Part shown: one piece after another, positions 1 to 8,557 of the stretch
Numbering within the stretch: the stretch's first letter is position 1
Layout of the letters: every line of letters starts with the position of its first letter
NCBI RefSeq assembly: GCF_900188335.1
Contig: NZ_FZOY01000001.1
Location: 850,592-914,591 of the forward strand
DNA length: 64,000 nt
Source: Tropicimonas sediminicola
Lineage (GTDB): Bacteria > Pseudomonadota > Alphaproteobacteria > Rhodobacterales > Rhodobacteraceae
Direction of reading: 5' to 3'
The notes under the pieces: generated by a model
Told to the model about the DNA's origin: nothing
The model's database searches: none
Seen by the model: the letters and a program-made list of their open reading frames with translations, nothing else
Made by a program: the position numbers and the translations under genes

Positions 1-1889
1 ATCGGCGCGGAGCCGCTCTTGGAGGAGAGGTGCACGTTGATGACCGTGAGGACCGGGCCATCCGTTGCGCCACCGCCGATGAACTGGAACTCCGCCACAA
101 GCGGGATCCGCCCTTCGAAGAACGAGTACTCGTCGCCATCCCCGTCGACCAGCGTGCGCACGGACCCCTCGACGAGGCTGACGCGAGTCGTGTCGTAGAG
201 GAAGGCGTTGCGGATGTCGCCGCCCGGCTGGCCACCGACCGGTCGGATGGTGTCGCCGTTGCCGTCGATATAGGTCGTCGGCACGTCGGGGGTGTCGATG
301 AAGGCATATTGCGGGCCGCCGGCAGCGGCGATTGCGTCGATCAGCGCCTGGAGCGTGCCGTCGGCAGAGGAGATGTCGCTGATGATCGAGCCATCGGAGT
401 TCTGGATCTCCTGCAGGCCGATGATGTCCGGGCTGCCGAGGTTCTCCACGATCTGCGCCGCGATGGCATCGAAGCGCCCGTCGGCCACGTCGGTGTCGCC
501 GTCGGCATCGTTCGGGTCGAGGTTGAGCACGTTGTAGGTGGCGATGGTCAGACCGCTGTCGGTTCGGGTCAGGCTGGTGGTCTCGCCCGTCAGACCGCCA
601 GAGACGATCTGTGAGGTGAAGTCCACGGTCGGGATCAGCTCGTAATTGCCGAAGGCGAAGCTGAGAACGCCAGTCACGTCACCGAGCCGGTCGCCGACAT
701 TCACCTCCGGGAAGTCGAAGTTGAAGATGCCGGAATCCTCGTCGATCTGGATCCGCTCGGGGTTGAAGTCGCCTTCCGAGATGTTCAGCGTGCCGCGTTC
801 GGACAGGATCGGGTAACTGCCGGTGGCGGTCGGCACGACGCCGTAGATCTCGCCGAAGTAGCTGGTGCCGGAGGTCGCGACGAGGTCCTGCGCGGTGATC
901 AGCATGCCCTCGAGGCTCTCGAAGAAGGCGAGAGCGTCGGCGATGGAGGTCGCGGGAACGACCCGGCCGTCGGTGCCGCCGAGCAGCACCGCCTCGGGAA
1001 GCGCGACGCCGGTGGCAAGCACGGAGATTTCCTGCACGTCGACCAGTTCGGTCGTCGGCTGGTTGCCGCTGCTGGCCCCGCCGGGCACGTATTCGGTGAC
1101 GCTGGCCACGATCTCGATCTCGTCGCCGACGCTGAGGCCGTGGGAGAAATCAAAGACGTAGATCGCGTCCGAGGTGGCATCGTCGCCGTCGCCGACCGCG
1201 GATTGCAGGTAGTAGCCGTTGGCGGACACGGCGGTGACGATGCCGGTGGTGCGCACAACCTCGCCATCGTAGTCCGAAGTCAGGCCGGAGCCCTGGATCT
1301 CGGAGATGGTCAGCTCCGTCGCCTCGATCTCTTCCTCGCCCGTGGCGCCGCTGTTGCGCGGGGCGTCGCTCGACGGATCGATGTTGAAATCGGCAAAGCG
1401 GAAGTCGGCGGCCGTGCTGCCCTCGCCGTCGACGAGGCGTATGAAGCCCGCTGGCAGGAAGGAGCCATCCGGCCCGATGACCGGCGCGCCGAAGAAGAAG
1501 CTGTCGCTCGCCCCACCATCCGTCACGGCGACTGCGTCGACAACAACTTCACCGCCGGTGACGCTGCCGCCCGCGAGAGAGGAGGTCTGGACAAGCGCGA
1601 TGGTGTAGCTGGAATTCTCGATGGCGTTCTGTGCGATCTCGTAGTCCGGGGTGACGCCGTAGGCGCCGGCAACGAGGTTGTTGCCAAGCAGGAAGAAGCC
1701 GGTGTCCCCGATCACGGCCGAGGCATCGAGGTCCAGGCGGAAGTCGATGGTGCCGTTGGAGCTGCCGGCGTCGCTTTCGACGACGATCAGGCTGAGGCCC
1801 TCCAGGCTCTCGCCCGGCGTTCCGAATATCTCGATAAACTCGGCATCCGCTCCGGTCGTGCTGCCCACAACCCTGTTCAACTTAACCAT
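1..1889 (-). CDS. Secreted LTD/OB/EEP-type nuclease, C-terminus cut by the window edge
   Basis: The frame is open from an ATG at 1889 to the window edge, so about 629 codons are visible and the 3' end lies outside. A GGGGG ribosome site precedes the ATG. The N-terminus reads like a lamin-tail domain (EFIEIFGT, IDFRLDLD). The middle has an OB-like stretch (LTISEIQGSG, YDGEVVRTTGIV). The last third is an endonuclease/exonuclease/phosphatase domain with TYNVLNLDPND, DIIGLQEIQNSDG (metal-binding Glu) and VINVHLSSK. This order matches ExeM-like extracellular DNases. There is no N-terminal signal peptide and the protein is Asp/Gly-rich, so type I export through a C-terminal signal beyond the edge is my inference. 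It stands apart from the gab genes, separated by a strong hairpin. Confidence 0.8.
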   Translation of the reverse strand, partial: MVKLNRVVGSTTGADAEFIEIFGTPGESLEGLSLIVVESDAGSSNGTIDFRLDLDASAVIGDTGFFLLGNNLVAGAYGVTPDYEIAQNAIENSSYTIALVQTSSLAGGSVTGGEVVVDAVAVTDGGASDSFFFGAPVIGPDGSFLPAGFIRLVDGEGSTAADFRFADFNIDPSSDAPRNSGATGEEEIEATELTISEIQGSGLTSDYDGEVVRTTGIVTAVSANGYYLQSAVGDGDDATSDAIYVFDFSHGLSVGDEIEIVASVTEYVPGGASSGNQPTTELVDVQEISVLATGVALPEAVLLGGTDGRVVPATSIADALAFFESLEGMLITAQDLVATSGTSYFGEIYGVVPTATGSYPILSERGTLNISEGDFNPERIQIDEDSGIFNFDFPEVNVGDRLGDVTGVLSFAFGNYELIPTVDFTSQIVSGGLTGETTSLTRTDSGLTIATYNVLNLDPNDADGDTDVADGRFDAIAAQIVENLGSPDIIGLQEIQNSDGSIISDISSADGTLQALIDAIAAAGGPQYAFIDTPDVPTTYIDGNGDTIRPVGGQPGGDIRNAFLYDTTRVSLVEGSVRTLVDGDGDEYSFFEGRIPLVAEFQFIGGGATDGPVLTVINVHLSSKSGSAP

Positions 1890-2093
1890 TTTTGTTTTGC
1901 CCCCACAGCAATACCTCACGACCATCGCGGGCGGAAAATGTGCGGGGGACAATCCTCAGGGAAGGTAACGCCCGGATGTCGGTGATCTGACAGTTTTGGG
2001 AAACCGGGGCTCGCCACTTGTGGGGCGTGCCAGCAGTTGGATCCCATCGCGTCTGACTGGAGAAGGCGGTTGGCAGGGCGCCATAGGTCGCGT

Positions 2094-2122
2094 GGCAGGG
2101 CGGCGCGGGGCGCCGCCCTGCC
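2094..2122 (-). terminator. Strong hairpin after gabD
   Basis: A perfect 13-bp GC stem (GGCAGGGCGGCGC) with a GGG loop lies 21 bases beyond the gabD stop, between gabD and the nuclease gene. No clear U-tract follows on either strand. It may end transcription or protect the mRNA 3' end. Confidence 0.6.
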
Positions 2123-2143
2123 AGGTTGTCGTTCACAAGGGCG

Positions 2144-3622
2144 TCAGACCGAGGTGCAGATGTATTTCATCTCGAGGAATTCCTCGGTCCCGTGGTGGCT
2201 GCCCTCGCGGCCGAGACCGGATTGCTTCACCCCGCCGAAGGGGGCGACCTCGGTCGAGATCAGGCCGGTGTTGACGCCCACCATCCCGTATTCCAGCGCC
2301 TCGGACACCTTGGTCACGCGGCTCAGGTCGCGGGCGTAGAAATATGCGGCGAGGCCGAAGATCGTGTCGTTCGCCAGCTCGATCACCTCTTCGACCGTCT
2401 CGAAGCGGAAGAGCGGGGCGAGGGGGCCGAAGGTCTCTTCCTGGGCAAAAGCCATGTCCTTGCTTGCCCCGGTGACGATGGTCGGCTGGAAGAAGGTCCC
2501 GCCAAGCGCGTGACGGGCGCCGCCGGTGATGACCTTGCCGCCCTTCGACACCGCGTCGGCGATATGCTCCTCGACCTTCTCGACCGCGGCCTCGTTGATC
2601 AGCGGGCCGAGTTGGGAGCCTTCGGCGAGCCCGTCTCCCACCTGCATCTTCTCCACCGCAGCGGCGAGTTTCTCGGCAAAGGCGTCATAGACGCCGGCCT
2701 GCACGTAGAGCCGGTTGGCGCAGACGCAGGTCTGGCCGTTGTTGCGGTATTTCGAGATCATCGCCCCCTCGACGGCGGCATCGAGGTCGGCGTCGTCGAA
2801 GACGATGAAGGGCGCGTTGCCGCCGAGCTCCATCGAGCATTTCATCACCTGGTCGGCGGCCTGCTTGAGCAGGATGCGCCCGACCTCCGTGGAACCGGTG
2901 AAGGTGAGCTTGCGGACCTTCGGGTTCTCGCAGAACTCCTTGCCGATGTCGGAGGAGCGGGACGAGGGGATCACCGAGAAGACGCCCGCGGGGATGCCGG
3001 CGCGGTCCGCCAGCACGCCGAGCGCGAGGGCCGAGAGCGGCGTTTCGGCCGCGGGGCGGGAGACAAAGGCGCAGCCGGCGGCGAGCGCCGGCCCGGCCTT
3101 GCGGGTGATCATCGCGTTGGGGAAGTTCCAGGGCGTGATGGAGGCGGCCACGCCGATCGGCTGGCGGATCACGGTGATCCGTTTGTCGCGCTGGTGGCCG
3201 GGGATGGTCTCGCCGTAGATCCGCTTGGCCTCTTCGGCAAACCATTCGACGAAGGATGCGCCATAGAGGATCTCGCCGCGGGCCTCGGCATGGGGCTTGC
3301 CCTGTTCCACGGTCAAAATCGTGGCGAGGTCGTCGGCGTGTTCGACCATCAGGTCGTACCAGCGGCGCAGTACGGCGGCGCGTTCCTTGCCTGTCCAGCT
3401 CGCCCAGTCCTTCTGCGCGGAATATGCGGCATCGATCGCGCGAGCGGTCTCCGCGCGGGTCAGGTCGGCCACGCGGGCGATGACGTTCCCGTTGACGGGG
3501 TTGGTCACCTCGAAGGTGGCGCCGTTGTCGGCGTCGGCCCAGTTGCCGGCGAGATAGGCCTTCGTCGCGAGCAGCTCGGGATCCTTAAGCAGGCCCTTCA
3601 GTTCGGTCGGTGTGTCGAGCAT
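2144..3622 (-). CDS. gabD: NAD(P)-dependent succinate-semialdehyde dehydrogenase
   Basis: 492 residues, full length for GabD. It oxidises succinate semialdehyde to succinate in the cytoplasm, the last step of GABA degradation. Aldehyde dehydrogenase landmarks are in order: ITPWNFPNAMITRK for cofactor binding, FTGSTEVGR, the general-base MELGGNAPF, and NNGQTCVCANR, where Cys299 is the expected nucleophile and Cys301 the second cysteine typical of GabD. The C-terminal EVAPFGGVKQSGLGREG segment is also a family mark. The gene is last in a leftward set with an aminotransferase and gabT. Glutarate or another semialdehyde could also be the substrate, but the neighbouring gabT favours succinate semialdehyde. 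Confidence 0.9.
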   Translation of the reverse strand: MLDTPTELKGLLKDPELLATKAYLAGNWADADNGATFEVTNPVNGNVIARVADLTRAETARAIDAAYSAQKDWASWTGKERAAVLRRWYDLMVEHADDLATILTVEQGKPHAEARGEILYGASFVEWFAEEAKRIYGETIPGHQRDKRITVIRQPIGVAASITPWNFPNAMITRKAGPALAAGCAFVSRPAAETPLSALALGVLADRAGIPAGVFSVIPSSRSSDIGKEFCENPKVRKLTFTGSTEVGRILLKQAADQVMKCSMELGGNAPFIVFDDADLDAAVEGAMISKYRNNGQTCVCANRLYVQAGVYDAFAEKLAAAVEKMQVGDGLAEGSQLGPLINEAAVEKVEEHIADAVSKGGKVITGGARHALGGTFFQPTIVTGASKDMAFAQEETFGPLAPLFRFETVEEVIELANDTIFGLAAYFYARDLSRVTKVSEALEYGMVGVNTGLISTEVAPFGGVKQSGLGREGSHHGTEEFLEMKYICTSV

Positions 3623-3667
3623 GGGAACTCCCTTGGTGTCAGTGCGTTGCTTGGGCCGGCCGCCGTG

Positions 3668-4996
3668 TCAGGCCGCCGCGAGCGCCTTCGAGATAGCGCC
3701 GTCCAGCTTGTCGACCAGCTCGTCGAGCTGGGTGTCCTCGATAATGAAGGGAGGAGCGAGCAGCACGTGGTCGCCTTGCCGGCCGTCGATGGTGCCCGAC
3801 ATCGGATAGCAGATCAGCCCGGCCTCGAAGGCCGCTTTCTTGATCTTGCCGGCCAGGCCCTTCGAGGGATCGAACGGCGCCTTGGTTTCGCGGTCCTCGA
3901 CAAGTTCGATGCCGCGGAACAACCCGCGCCCGCGCAGGTCGCCCACATGGGCATGCTGTCCGAACCGGTCGGCCAGCCTGGCGGCCAGCGCCTCGCCCTG
4001 CGTCTTCACCCGCGGCAGCAGGTCCCGGCCAAGGATCGCGCCCACCACGGCCCGCCCGGCGGCTGCGGCCGCGGGATGGCCCATGTAGGTGTGTCCGTGC
4101 TGGAAAAAGCCCGAACCGTTGATCAGCGCGTCGTAGATCTCGGAGGAGCAGAGCATCGCGCCGATCGGCTGGTAGCCGGCGCCGAGGCCCTTGGCGATGC
4201 AGGCGATGTCAGGCGCGACGCCGTCCTGTTCGCATGCAAAGAGCGTGCCGGTGCGGCCCATGCCGCACATCACCTCATCGAGGATCAGCAGCACGCCGTA
4301 GCGGTCGCAGATCTCGCGGATGCGCTTGAAATAGCCCGGGGCAGGGGTGAGGGCGCCGGCGGTCGCACCGACCACGGGCTCTGCCATGAAGGCCATGACC
4401 GTTTCGGGGCCGACCCGCAGGAGTTCGGCTTCCAACGCGTCGGCGGCGCGGCGGCCGTATTCCTCGGCGCTCTCGCCGGGCTGGCGCAGGCGGTATTCGT
4501 AGCACGGGTCGATATGGCTCATGTCGAGCAGCAGCGGCCCGAACTGCGCCCGGCGCCACTCGTTGCCCCCTGCGCTCAGCGCGCCGATGGTGTTGCCGTG
4601 GTAGCTTTGCTTGCGGGCGATAACGCGGCCGCGCTGCGGCTCGCCCTTTTCGACCCAGTACTGCCGTGCGAGCTTGATCGCGGCTTCTGTGGCCTCGGAG
4701 CCGCCGGACACCAGGTAGACCCGGTCCAGCCCGGCCGGCGCATTCGCGATCAGGATGTCGGCCAGATCCTCGGCCGGTTTCGAGGTGAAGAAGCCGGTGT
4801 GGGCAAAAGCGAGCTGGTCGAGCTGGCCCTTGACCGCCTCGATGACCTCCCGGTCGCCATGCCCGAGGCAGGAGACCGCCGCGCCGCCCGAGGCGTCGAG
4901 ATACTGCTTGCCGGTCTCGTCGATCAGGTAACAGCCCTGTCCGGAGACGGCCATCGGCGGGAGCTGGCGGGTGTGGCGGGGAAAAATGTGGGACAT
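3668..4996 (-). CDS. Class III aminotransferase (omega-amino acid/diamine type)
   Basis: 442 residues with a full class III PLP fold: the SGGSEATEAAIKLAR phosphate-binding loop, LLILDEVMCGMGRTG with the ring-stacking Asp, and IAKGLGAGYQPIGAM with the Schiff-base Lys at residue 269. It lies 45 bp from gabD and is read in the same direction as gabT, so a leftward operon is likely. Members of this branch act on diamines, omega-amino acids or pyruvate/alanine pairs, and the exact donor cannot be read from the sequence. With a second transaminase and GabD beside it, it most likely deaminates the amine formed upstream, before the GabT step (inference). Confidence 0.85.
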   Translation of the reverse strand: MSHIFPRHTRQLPPMAVSGQGCYLIDETGKQYLDASGGAAVSCLGHGDREVIEAVKGQLDQLAFAHTGFFTSKPAEDLADILIANAPAGLDRVYLVSGGSEATEAAIKLARQYWVEKGEPQRGRVIARKQSYHGNTIGALSAGGNEWRRAQFGPLLLDMSHIDPCYEYRLRQPGESAEEYGRRAADALEAELLRVGPETVMAFMAEPVVGATAGALTPAPGYFKRIREICDRYGVLLILDEVMCGMGRTGTLFACEQDGVAPDIACIAKGLGAGYQPIGAMLCSSEIYDALINGSGFFQHGHTYMGHPAAAAAGRAVVGAILGRDLLPRVKTQGEALAARLADRFGQHAHVGDLRGRGLFRGIELVEDRETKAPFDPSKGLAGKIKKAAFEAGLICYPMSGTIDGRQGDHVLLAPPFIIEDTQLDELVDKLDGAISKALAAA

Positions 4997-5114
4997 GGGT
5001 CACCTTCCTGGCTGGGCCTGACTGCGGTCTGCGCAATCGTGCAACCAAGTCTAGCACCCGTTGCGCGGCCCGGGAAATCCGGCGCGGGACGGTCCCGCGC
5101 CGGTCCTGATCGAG

Positions 5115-6506
5115 TTACTCGGCCGCGATGGCCGCCGCAAGCGCGGCTTCGAAGATCGCCATGCCTTCGTCGATGATCGCGTCGGAGGCGGTCAGCGGCA
5201 CCATGATTCGAATCGCGTTGCCGTCCATGCCGCAGGACAGCAGGATCAGGCCCCGCTCCAGGGCGCCGGAGACCACCGCCTTGGTCAGCGCCGCATCGGG
5301 CGTGGCATTGTCGAAATCGGTCACGAACTCCACTGCCAGCATCGCGCCGAGGCCGCGGATGTCCCACATCCGGTAGGGGGCGACGCGGGCGCCCATGTCC
5401 GCGAATCGGGCACGCAGGGTCTCGCCAAGGGCGGTGGAGCGGGCAAGCAGCCCCTCGGTCTCGATCGCCTCGATGGCCGCGAGCGCGGCGGCGCAGGCGA
5501 CCGGGTTGCCGCCGTAGGTGCCGCCCAGCCCCCCGGGCTCGAGCGCATCCATCACTTCGGCGCGGCCGACGACGCCGGCCAGCGGGTAGCCGCCGGCGAG
5601 GCTCTTGGCGACCGTCATCAGGTCCGGCGCGACGCCGGAATGCTCGACGGCAAACCAGGTGCCGGTGCGGCCGAAGCCCGCCTGAATCTCGTCGGAAATC
5701 AGCAGGATGCCGTGCCGGTCGCAGATCGCGCGCAGCGCCTGCCACAGCTCGGCCGGAACCGGGTGATAGCCGCCTTCGCCGAGGACCGGCTCGAGGATGA
5801 TCGCGGCCACGCGGTCGGGCTGTGCATCGGTCTTGAACAGCATCTCGAGCGCACGGATCGAATCCTCCACCGTGATCTGCTCGCGCACGCTCGGAAAGGG
5901 CACGCGGAAGATGTCGGCGGGGAAGGGGCCGACGTCCTTCTTGTAGGGCGAGACCTTGCCGGTCAGTCCGAGCGTCAGAAGGGTGCGGCCGTGGTAGCCC
6001 GCGGTGAAGGCGATGACGCCGGGGCGGCCGGTGGCTGCGCGGGCGATCTTGACCGCGTTCTCAACGGCTTCCGCTCCGGTCGTGACCAGCAGCGTCTTCT
6101 TGGCGAAGTCGCCGGGGGCGAGCGCGTTCAGCTTCTCCGACAGCGCGACATAGGATTCGTAGGGAACGACCTGGAAGGAGGTGTGGGTGAACCGGTCCTC
6201 CTGCGCCTTGGCGGCGGCGACGACTTTCGGGTGACGGTGGCCGGTGTTCAGCACCGCGATGCCGCCGGCGAAGTCGATGTAGCGCCTGCCTTCCACATCC
6301 CAAAGCTCGGCATTCTCGGCGCGGTCCGCGAACACCGGCGCAGCCGAGGCGACACCGCGCGCGACAGCCGCCTGGCGTCGCTTCAGCAGGTCGGCATTCG
6401 AAGCGCCGCCGTCAACGGTTTGCGTTTTGGCGGCGCTCGCCCGGGGCGCCTTGCCCGTCGGTTTGGCGGCAGCCTTTTTCTTTCCCTTCACCGTCGTGGC
6501 GGTCAT
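5115..6506 (-). CDS. gabT: 4-aminobutyrate aminotransferase with Lys/Ala-rich N-terminal tail
   Basis: 463 residues from the ATG at 6506, chosen because AGGAGGG lies just upstream of it; an ATG at 6530 lacks such a site. It transfers the amino group of GABA to 2-oxoglutarate, giving succinate semialdehyde for GabD. Motifs: VTTGAEAVENAVKIAR, the catalytic-loop FTAGYHGRT, LISDEIQAGFGRTG, and TVAKSLAGGYPL with the PLP Lys at residue 301. The first 35 or so residues are an unusual Lys/Ala/Pro-rich tail (KGKKKAAAKP) that ordinary GabT lacks; its role is unknown. The gene is divergent from the XRE-cupin regulator across an AT-rich 228-bp gap, so it is probably under that regulator. Confidence 0.85.
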   Translation of the reverse strand: MTATTVKGKKKAAAKPTGKAPRASAAKTQTVDGGASNADLLKRRQAAVARGVASAAPVFADRAENAELWDVEGRRYIDFAGGIAVLNTGHRHPKVVAAAKAQEDRFTHTSFQVVPYESYVALSEKLNALAPGDFAKKTLLVTTGAEAVENAVKIARAATGRPGVIAFTAGYHGRTLLTLGLTGKVSPYKKDVGPFPADIFRVPFPSVREQITVEDSIRALEMLFKTDAQPDRVAAIILEPVLGEGGYHPVPAELWQALRAICDRHGILLISDEIQAGFGRTGTWFAVEHSGVAPDLMTVAKSLAGGYPLAGVVGRAEVMDALEPGGLGGTYGGNPVACAAALAAIEAIETEGLLARSTALGETLRARFADMGARVAPYRMWDIRGLGAMLAVEFVTDFDNATPDAALTKAVVSGALERGLILLSCGMDGNAIRIMVPLTASDAIIDEGMAIFEAALAAAIAAE

Positions 6507-6545
6507 CGGTCGCCCTCCTCTTGAGGTCATGAATGATAAATATTC

Positions 6546-6569
6546 TTATTGTGCGCTTATTTTTATTGT
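6546..6569. promoter_or_regulatory. Candidate operator pair between gabT and its regulator
   Basis: TTATTGT occurs at 6546-6552 and again at 6563-6569, 17 bp apart, inside the only AT-rich stretch of this divergent intergenic region. The spacing would put both copies on nearly one DNA face. Binding by the adjacent XRE-cupin regulator is an inference from position only. Confidence 0.3.
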
Positions 6570-6734
6570 CAATCTGAATCCGGGCCGCTGTGAGCCCGTC
6601 TGGTCGCGCTCTATCCATCAATCTCTTAAAGCTTATTTATGCCAATGGCTTATGGATCTTCTCTAGAATTCCCTTGACCGGCGGCGCCTTCTGCCGCTTA
6701 ATTTTTCGAACGCACGATGAGTGAGGTGGGCTAG

Positions 6735-7304
6735 GTGGACGTTGGCGGCAGATTGAAGGAGGTGCGCGAGCAGCGCGGTCTTTCGCAGCGCGAACTGGCC
6801 GCCCGTGCCGGGCTGACCAACGGCGCGATTTCCTTGATGGAGCAGAACAAGTCCAGCCCGTCGGTGGCGTCGCTCAAGCGGTTGCTGGATGCCGTGCCGA
6901 TGACGCTGTCGGAGTTCTTCCAGGAGGTCGAATCCTCGCCCACGCCGAAGCACTTCTACACGCGGGACGATTTCGTCGAGCTTTCGCCACAGGACGTCGG
7001 ACTCGGGGCCGCGGCAGCGCGGGTGTCGTTGCGGCAACTTGGGGATGCATCGCGGCACGCGCTGCAACTTCTGCACGAAACCTACCCGCCCGGCTCGGAC
7101 ACCGGGCCGGAGTTCCTGACCCATGACGGCGAAGAGGCGGGAATCGTGGTCGAGGGGCTGATCGAGGTGACGGTCGGCGATGAAGTTCGTGTTCTAAACC
7201 CCGGTGATGGCTACCTTTTCGACAGCCGGTTGCCCCACCGGTTCCGAAATGCCTTCTCGGCGCCGTGCATCGTCATAAGCGCTTGCACGCCGCCGAGTTT
7301 CTGA
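6735..7304 (+). CDS. XRE-family regulator with C-terminal cupin (PuuR-like)
   Basis: 189 residues from a GTG directly behind an in-frame stop, so no longer start exists. Residues 5-60 are an XRE helix-turn-helix (RLKEVREQRGLSQRELAARAGL). After a linker, residues 110-189 form a small cupin barrel (PGSDTGPEFLTHDGEEAGIVVEG, GDGYLFDSRLPHRFRN). This architecture is that of PuuR and related repressors that sense polyamines or amino-acid derivatives through the cupin. It lies between the leftward gab genes and the rightward TRAP/decarboxylase genes, so it plausibly controls both. The ligand is probably the imported substrate or GABA-like product (inference). A small hairpin (GTTCCG/CGGAAC, 7317-7332) follows the stop. 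Confidence 0.85.
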   Translation: MDVGGRLKEVREQRGLSQRELAARAGLTNGAISLMEQNKSSPSVASLKRLLDAVPMTLSEFFQEVESSPTPKHFYTRDDFVELSPQDVGLGAAAARVSLRQLGDASRHALQLLHETYPPGSDTGPEFLTHDGEEAGIVVEGLIEVTVGDEVRVLNPGDGYLFDSRLPHRFRNAFSAPCIVISACTPPSF

Positions 7305-7466
7305 CGATTGGTCGCCCGTTCCGTGTGCGGAACGCGGCGTGAAGATGTCGCAGATGCGATACCTGTTGCCACACAAGATCAACCTGTTAGCGTTGGTTGG
7401 TGAACAGGACTCGCGTTAAACATTGAGAGTCCGTCGCATGAGACGGTCACAATCAGGGAGAAAGAA

Positions 7467-8429
7467 ATGACCTCATTTCGCACCATTGCGGTCGCTGCTG
7501 GGATTGCGGTCGCCGCAACGGGCGCTGCGGCGCAGGAGCGTTTCATCACGATCGGCACCGGCGGACAGACCGGCGTGTACTTCGTGGTGGGGCAGTCGAT
7601 CTGCCGCCTCGTGAACCGCGGCACCGCCGAGCACAATCTGAAGTGCACCGCGCCGTCCACCGGCGGTTCGATTGCCAACATCAACGCCATCTCGGCCGGC
7701 GACATGGACATGGGCGTGGCCCAGTCCGACTGGCAGTACCATGCCTACAACGGCAGCTCGGAATTCGAGGGCAAGCAGGTCGACAAGCTGCGGGCCGTGT
7801 TCTCGGTCCATGGCGAGCCCTTCACCGTGGTTGCTCGTGCCGACAGCGGCGCGGCCACCTTCGACGACCTCTTCGGCAAGCGGGTCAACGTCGGCAACCC
7901 CGGCTCCGGCCAGCGCGCCACCATGGATGTCGTGCTGAACGCCATGGGCAAGTCTTCCTCTGACTTCGCCCTCGCCTCCGAGCTCAAGCCGGCCGAACAA
8001 TCGGCGGCCCTCGGCGACAACAAGGTCGACGCGATCATCTACACCGTCGGCCACCCGAACGGCTCCATCCAGGAAGCCACCTCGACGGTGGATGCGGTGA
8101 TCCTGCCGGTGACGGGCGAGGCGATCGACAAGCTGGTCGCCGACAACCCCTACTACGCCAAGGCCACCATTCCCGGCGGCATGTACAAGGGCACCGACAA
8201 CGACGTGGACACCTTCGGCGTCAAGGCGACCTTCGTGACCTCCGCCGATGTGCCGGATGACGTTGTCTATACCGTCGTGAAGGCCGTGTTCGACAACTTC
8301 GACCGGTTCAAGGGCCTCCATCCGGCCTTTGCGAACCTGCAGGAAGCCGACATGATCGCCGACGGCCTCAGCGCCCCGCTGCATCCGGGCGCTGAGCAAT
8401 ACTATCGCGAGCGCGGCTGGATCCAGTAA
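7467..8429 (+). CDS. TAXI-family TRAP transporter substrate-binding protein (locus 1)
   Basis: 320 residues. A Sec signal peptide (residues 1-23, ending ATGAAA before QERFI) sends it to the periplasm. The mature start FITIGTGGQTGVYFVVG is typical of TAXI (TRAP-associated extracytoplasmic immunogenic) binding proteins, as is the GNPGSGQRATMDVVLNAMG stretch. These proteins bind small carboxylates or amino acids for a TRAP permease. The ribosome site AGGGAGAAAGAA precedes the ATG. It is followed by a hairpin and then the permease gene, a layout that usually gives binding protein in excess. The substrate is unknown; the amino-acid decarboxylase and amidases downstream suggest an amino acid or its conjugate. 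Confidence 0.9.
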   Translation: MTSFRTIAVAAGIAVAATGAAAQERFITIGTGGQTGVYFVVGQSICRLVNRGTAEHNLKCTAPSTGGSIANINAISAGDMDMGVAQSDWQYHAYNGSSEFEGKQVDKLRAVFSVHGEPFTVVARADSGAATFDDLFGKRVNVGNPGSGQRATMDVVLNAMGKSSSDFALASELKPAEQSAALGDNKVDAIIYTVGHPNGSIQEATSTVDAVILPVTGEAIDKLVADNPYYAKATIPGGMYKGTDNDVDTFGVKATFVTSADVPDDVVYTVVKAVFDNFDRFKGLHPAFANLQEADMIADGLSAPLHPGAEQYYRERGWIQ

Positions 8430-8453
8430 CGCGCCGGAAGTAACGCGATCCGG

Positions 8454-8480
8454 GCGGCCCTGCCATACGGGCAGGGCCGC
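8454..8480 (+). terminator. Hairpin between TAXI binding protein and permease genes
   Basis: An 11-bp perfect stem (GCGGCCCTGCC) with a 5-base loop lies 24 bases after the binding-protein stop. No U-tract follows, so it probably acts as a partial terminator or mRNA stabiliser that lowers permease expression. Confidence 0.5.
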
Positions 8481-8557
8481 TTCGGGCCGCACAACCCAAC
8501 ATCGGCCTGCATGAGGCGACCAATCGCGCCGGCGGCCGGGCGAACGGGGGCACGCCC

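Noticed and set aside
2126..5176. 1016-codon open frame on the plus strand opposite gabD and the aminotransferase
   Set aside because: Shadow of GC-biased codons of real genes; Gly/Ala/Asp/His-rich text with no domain, while the minus strand has clear enzyme motifs.
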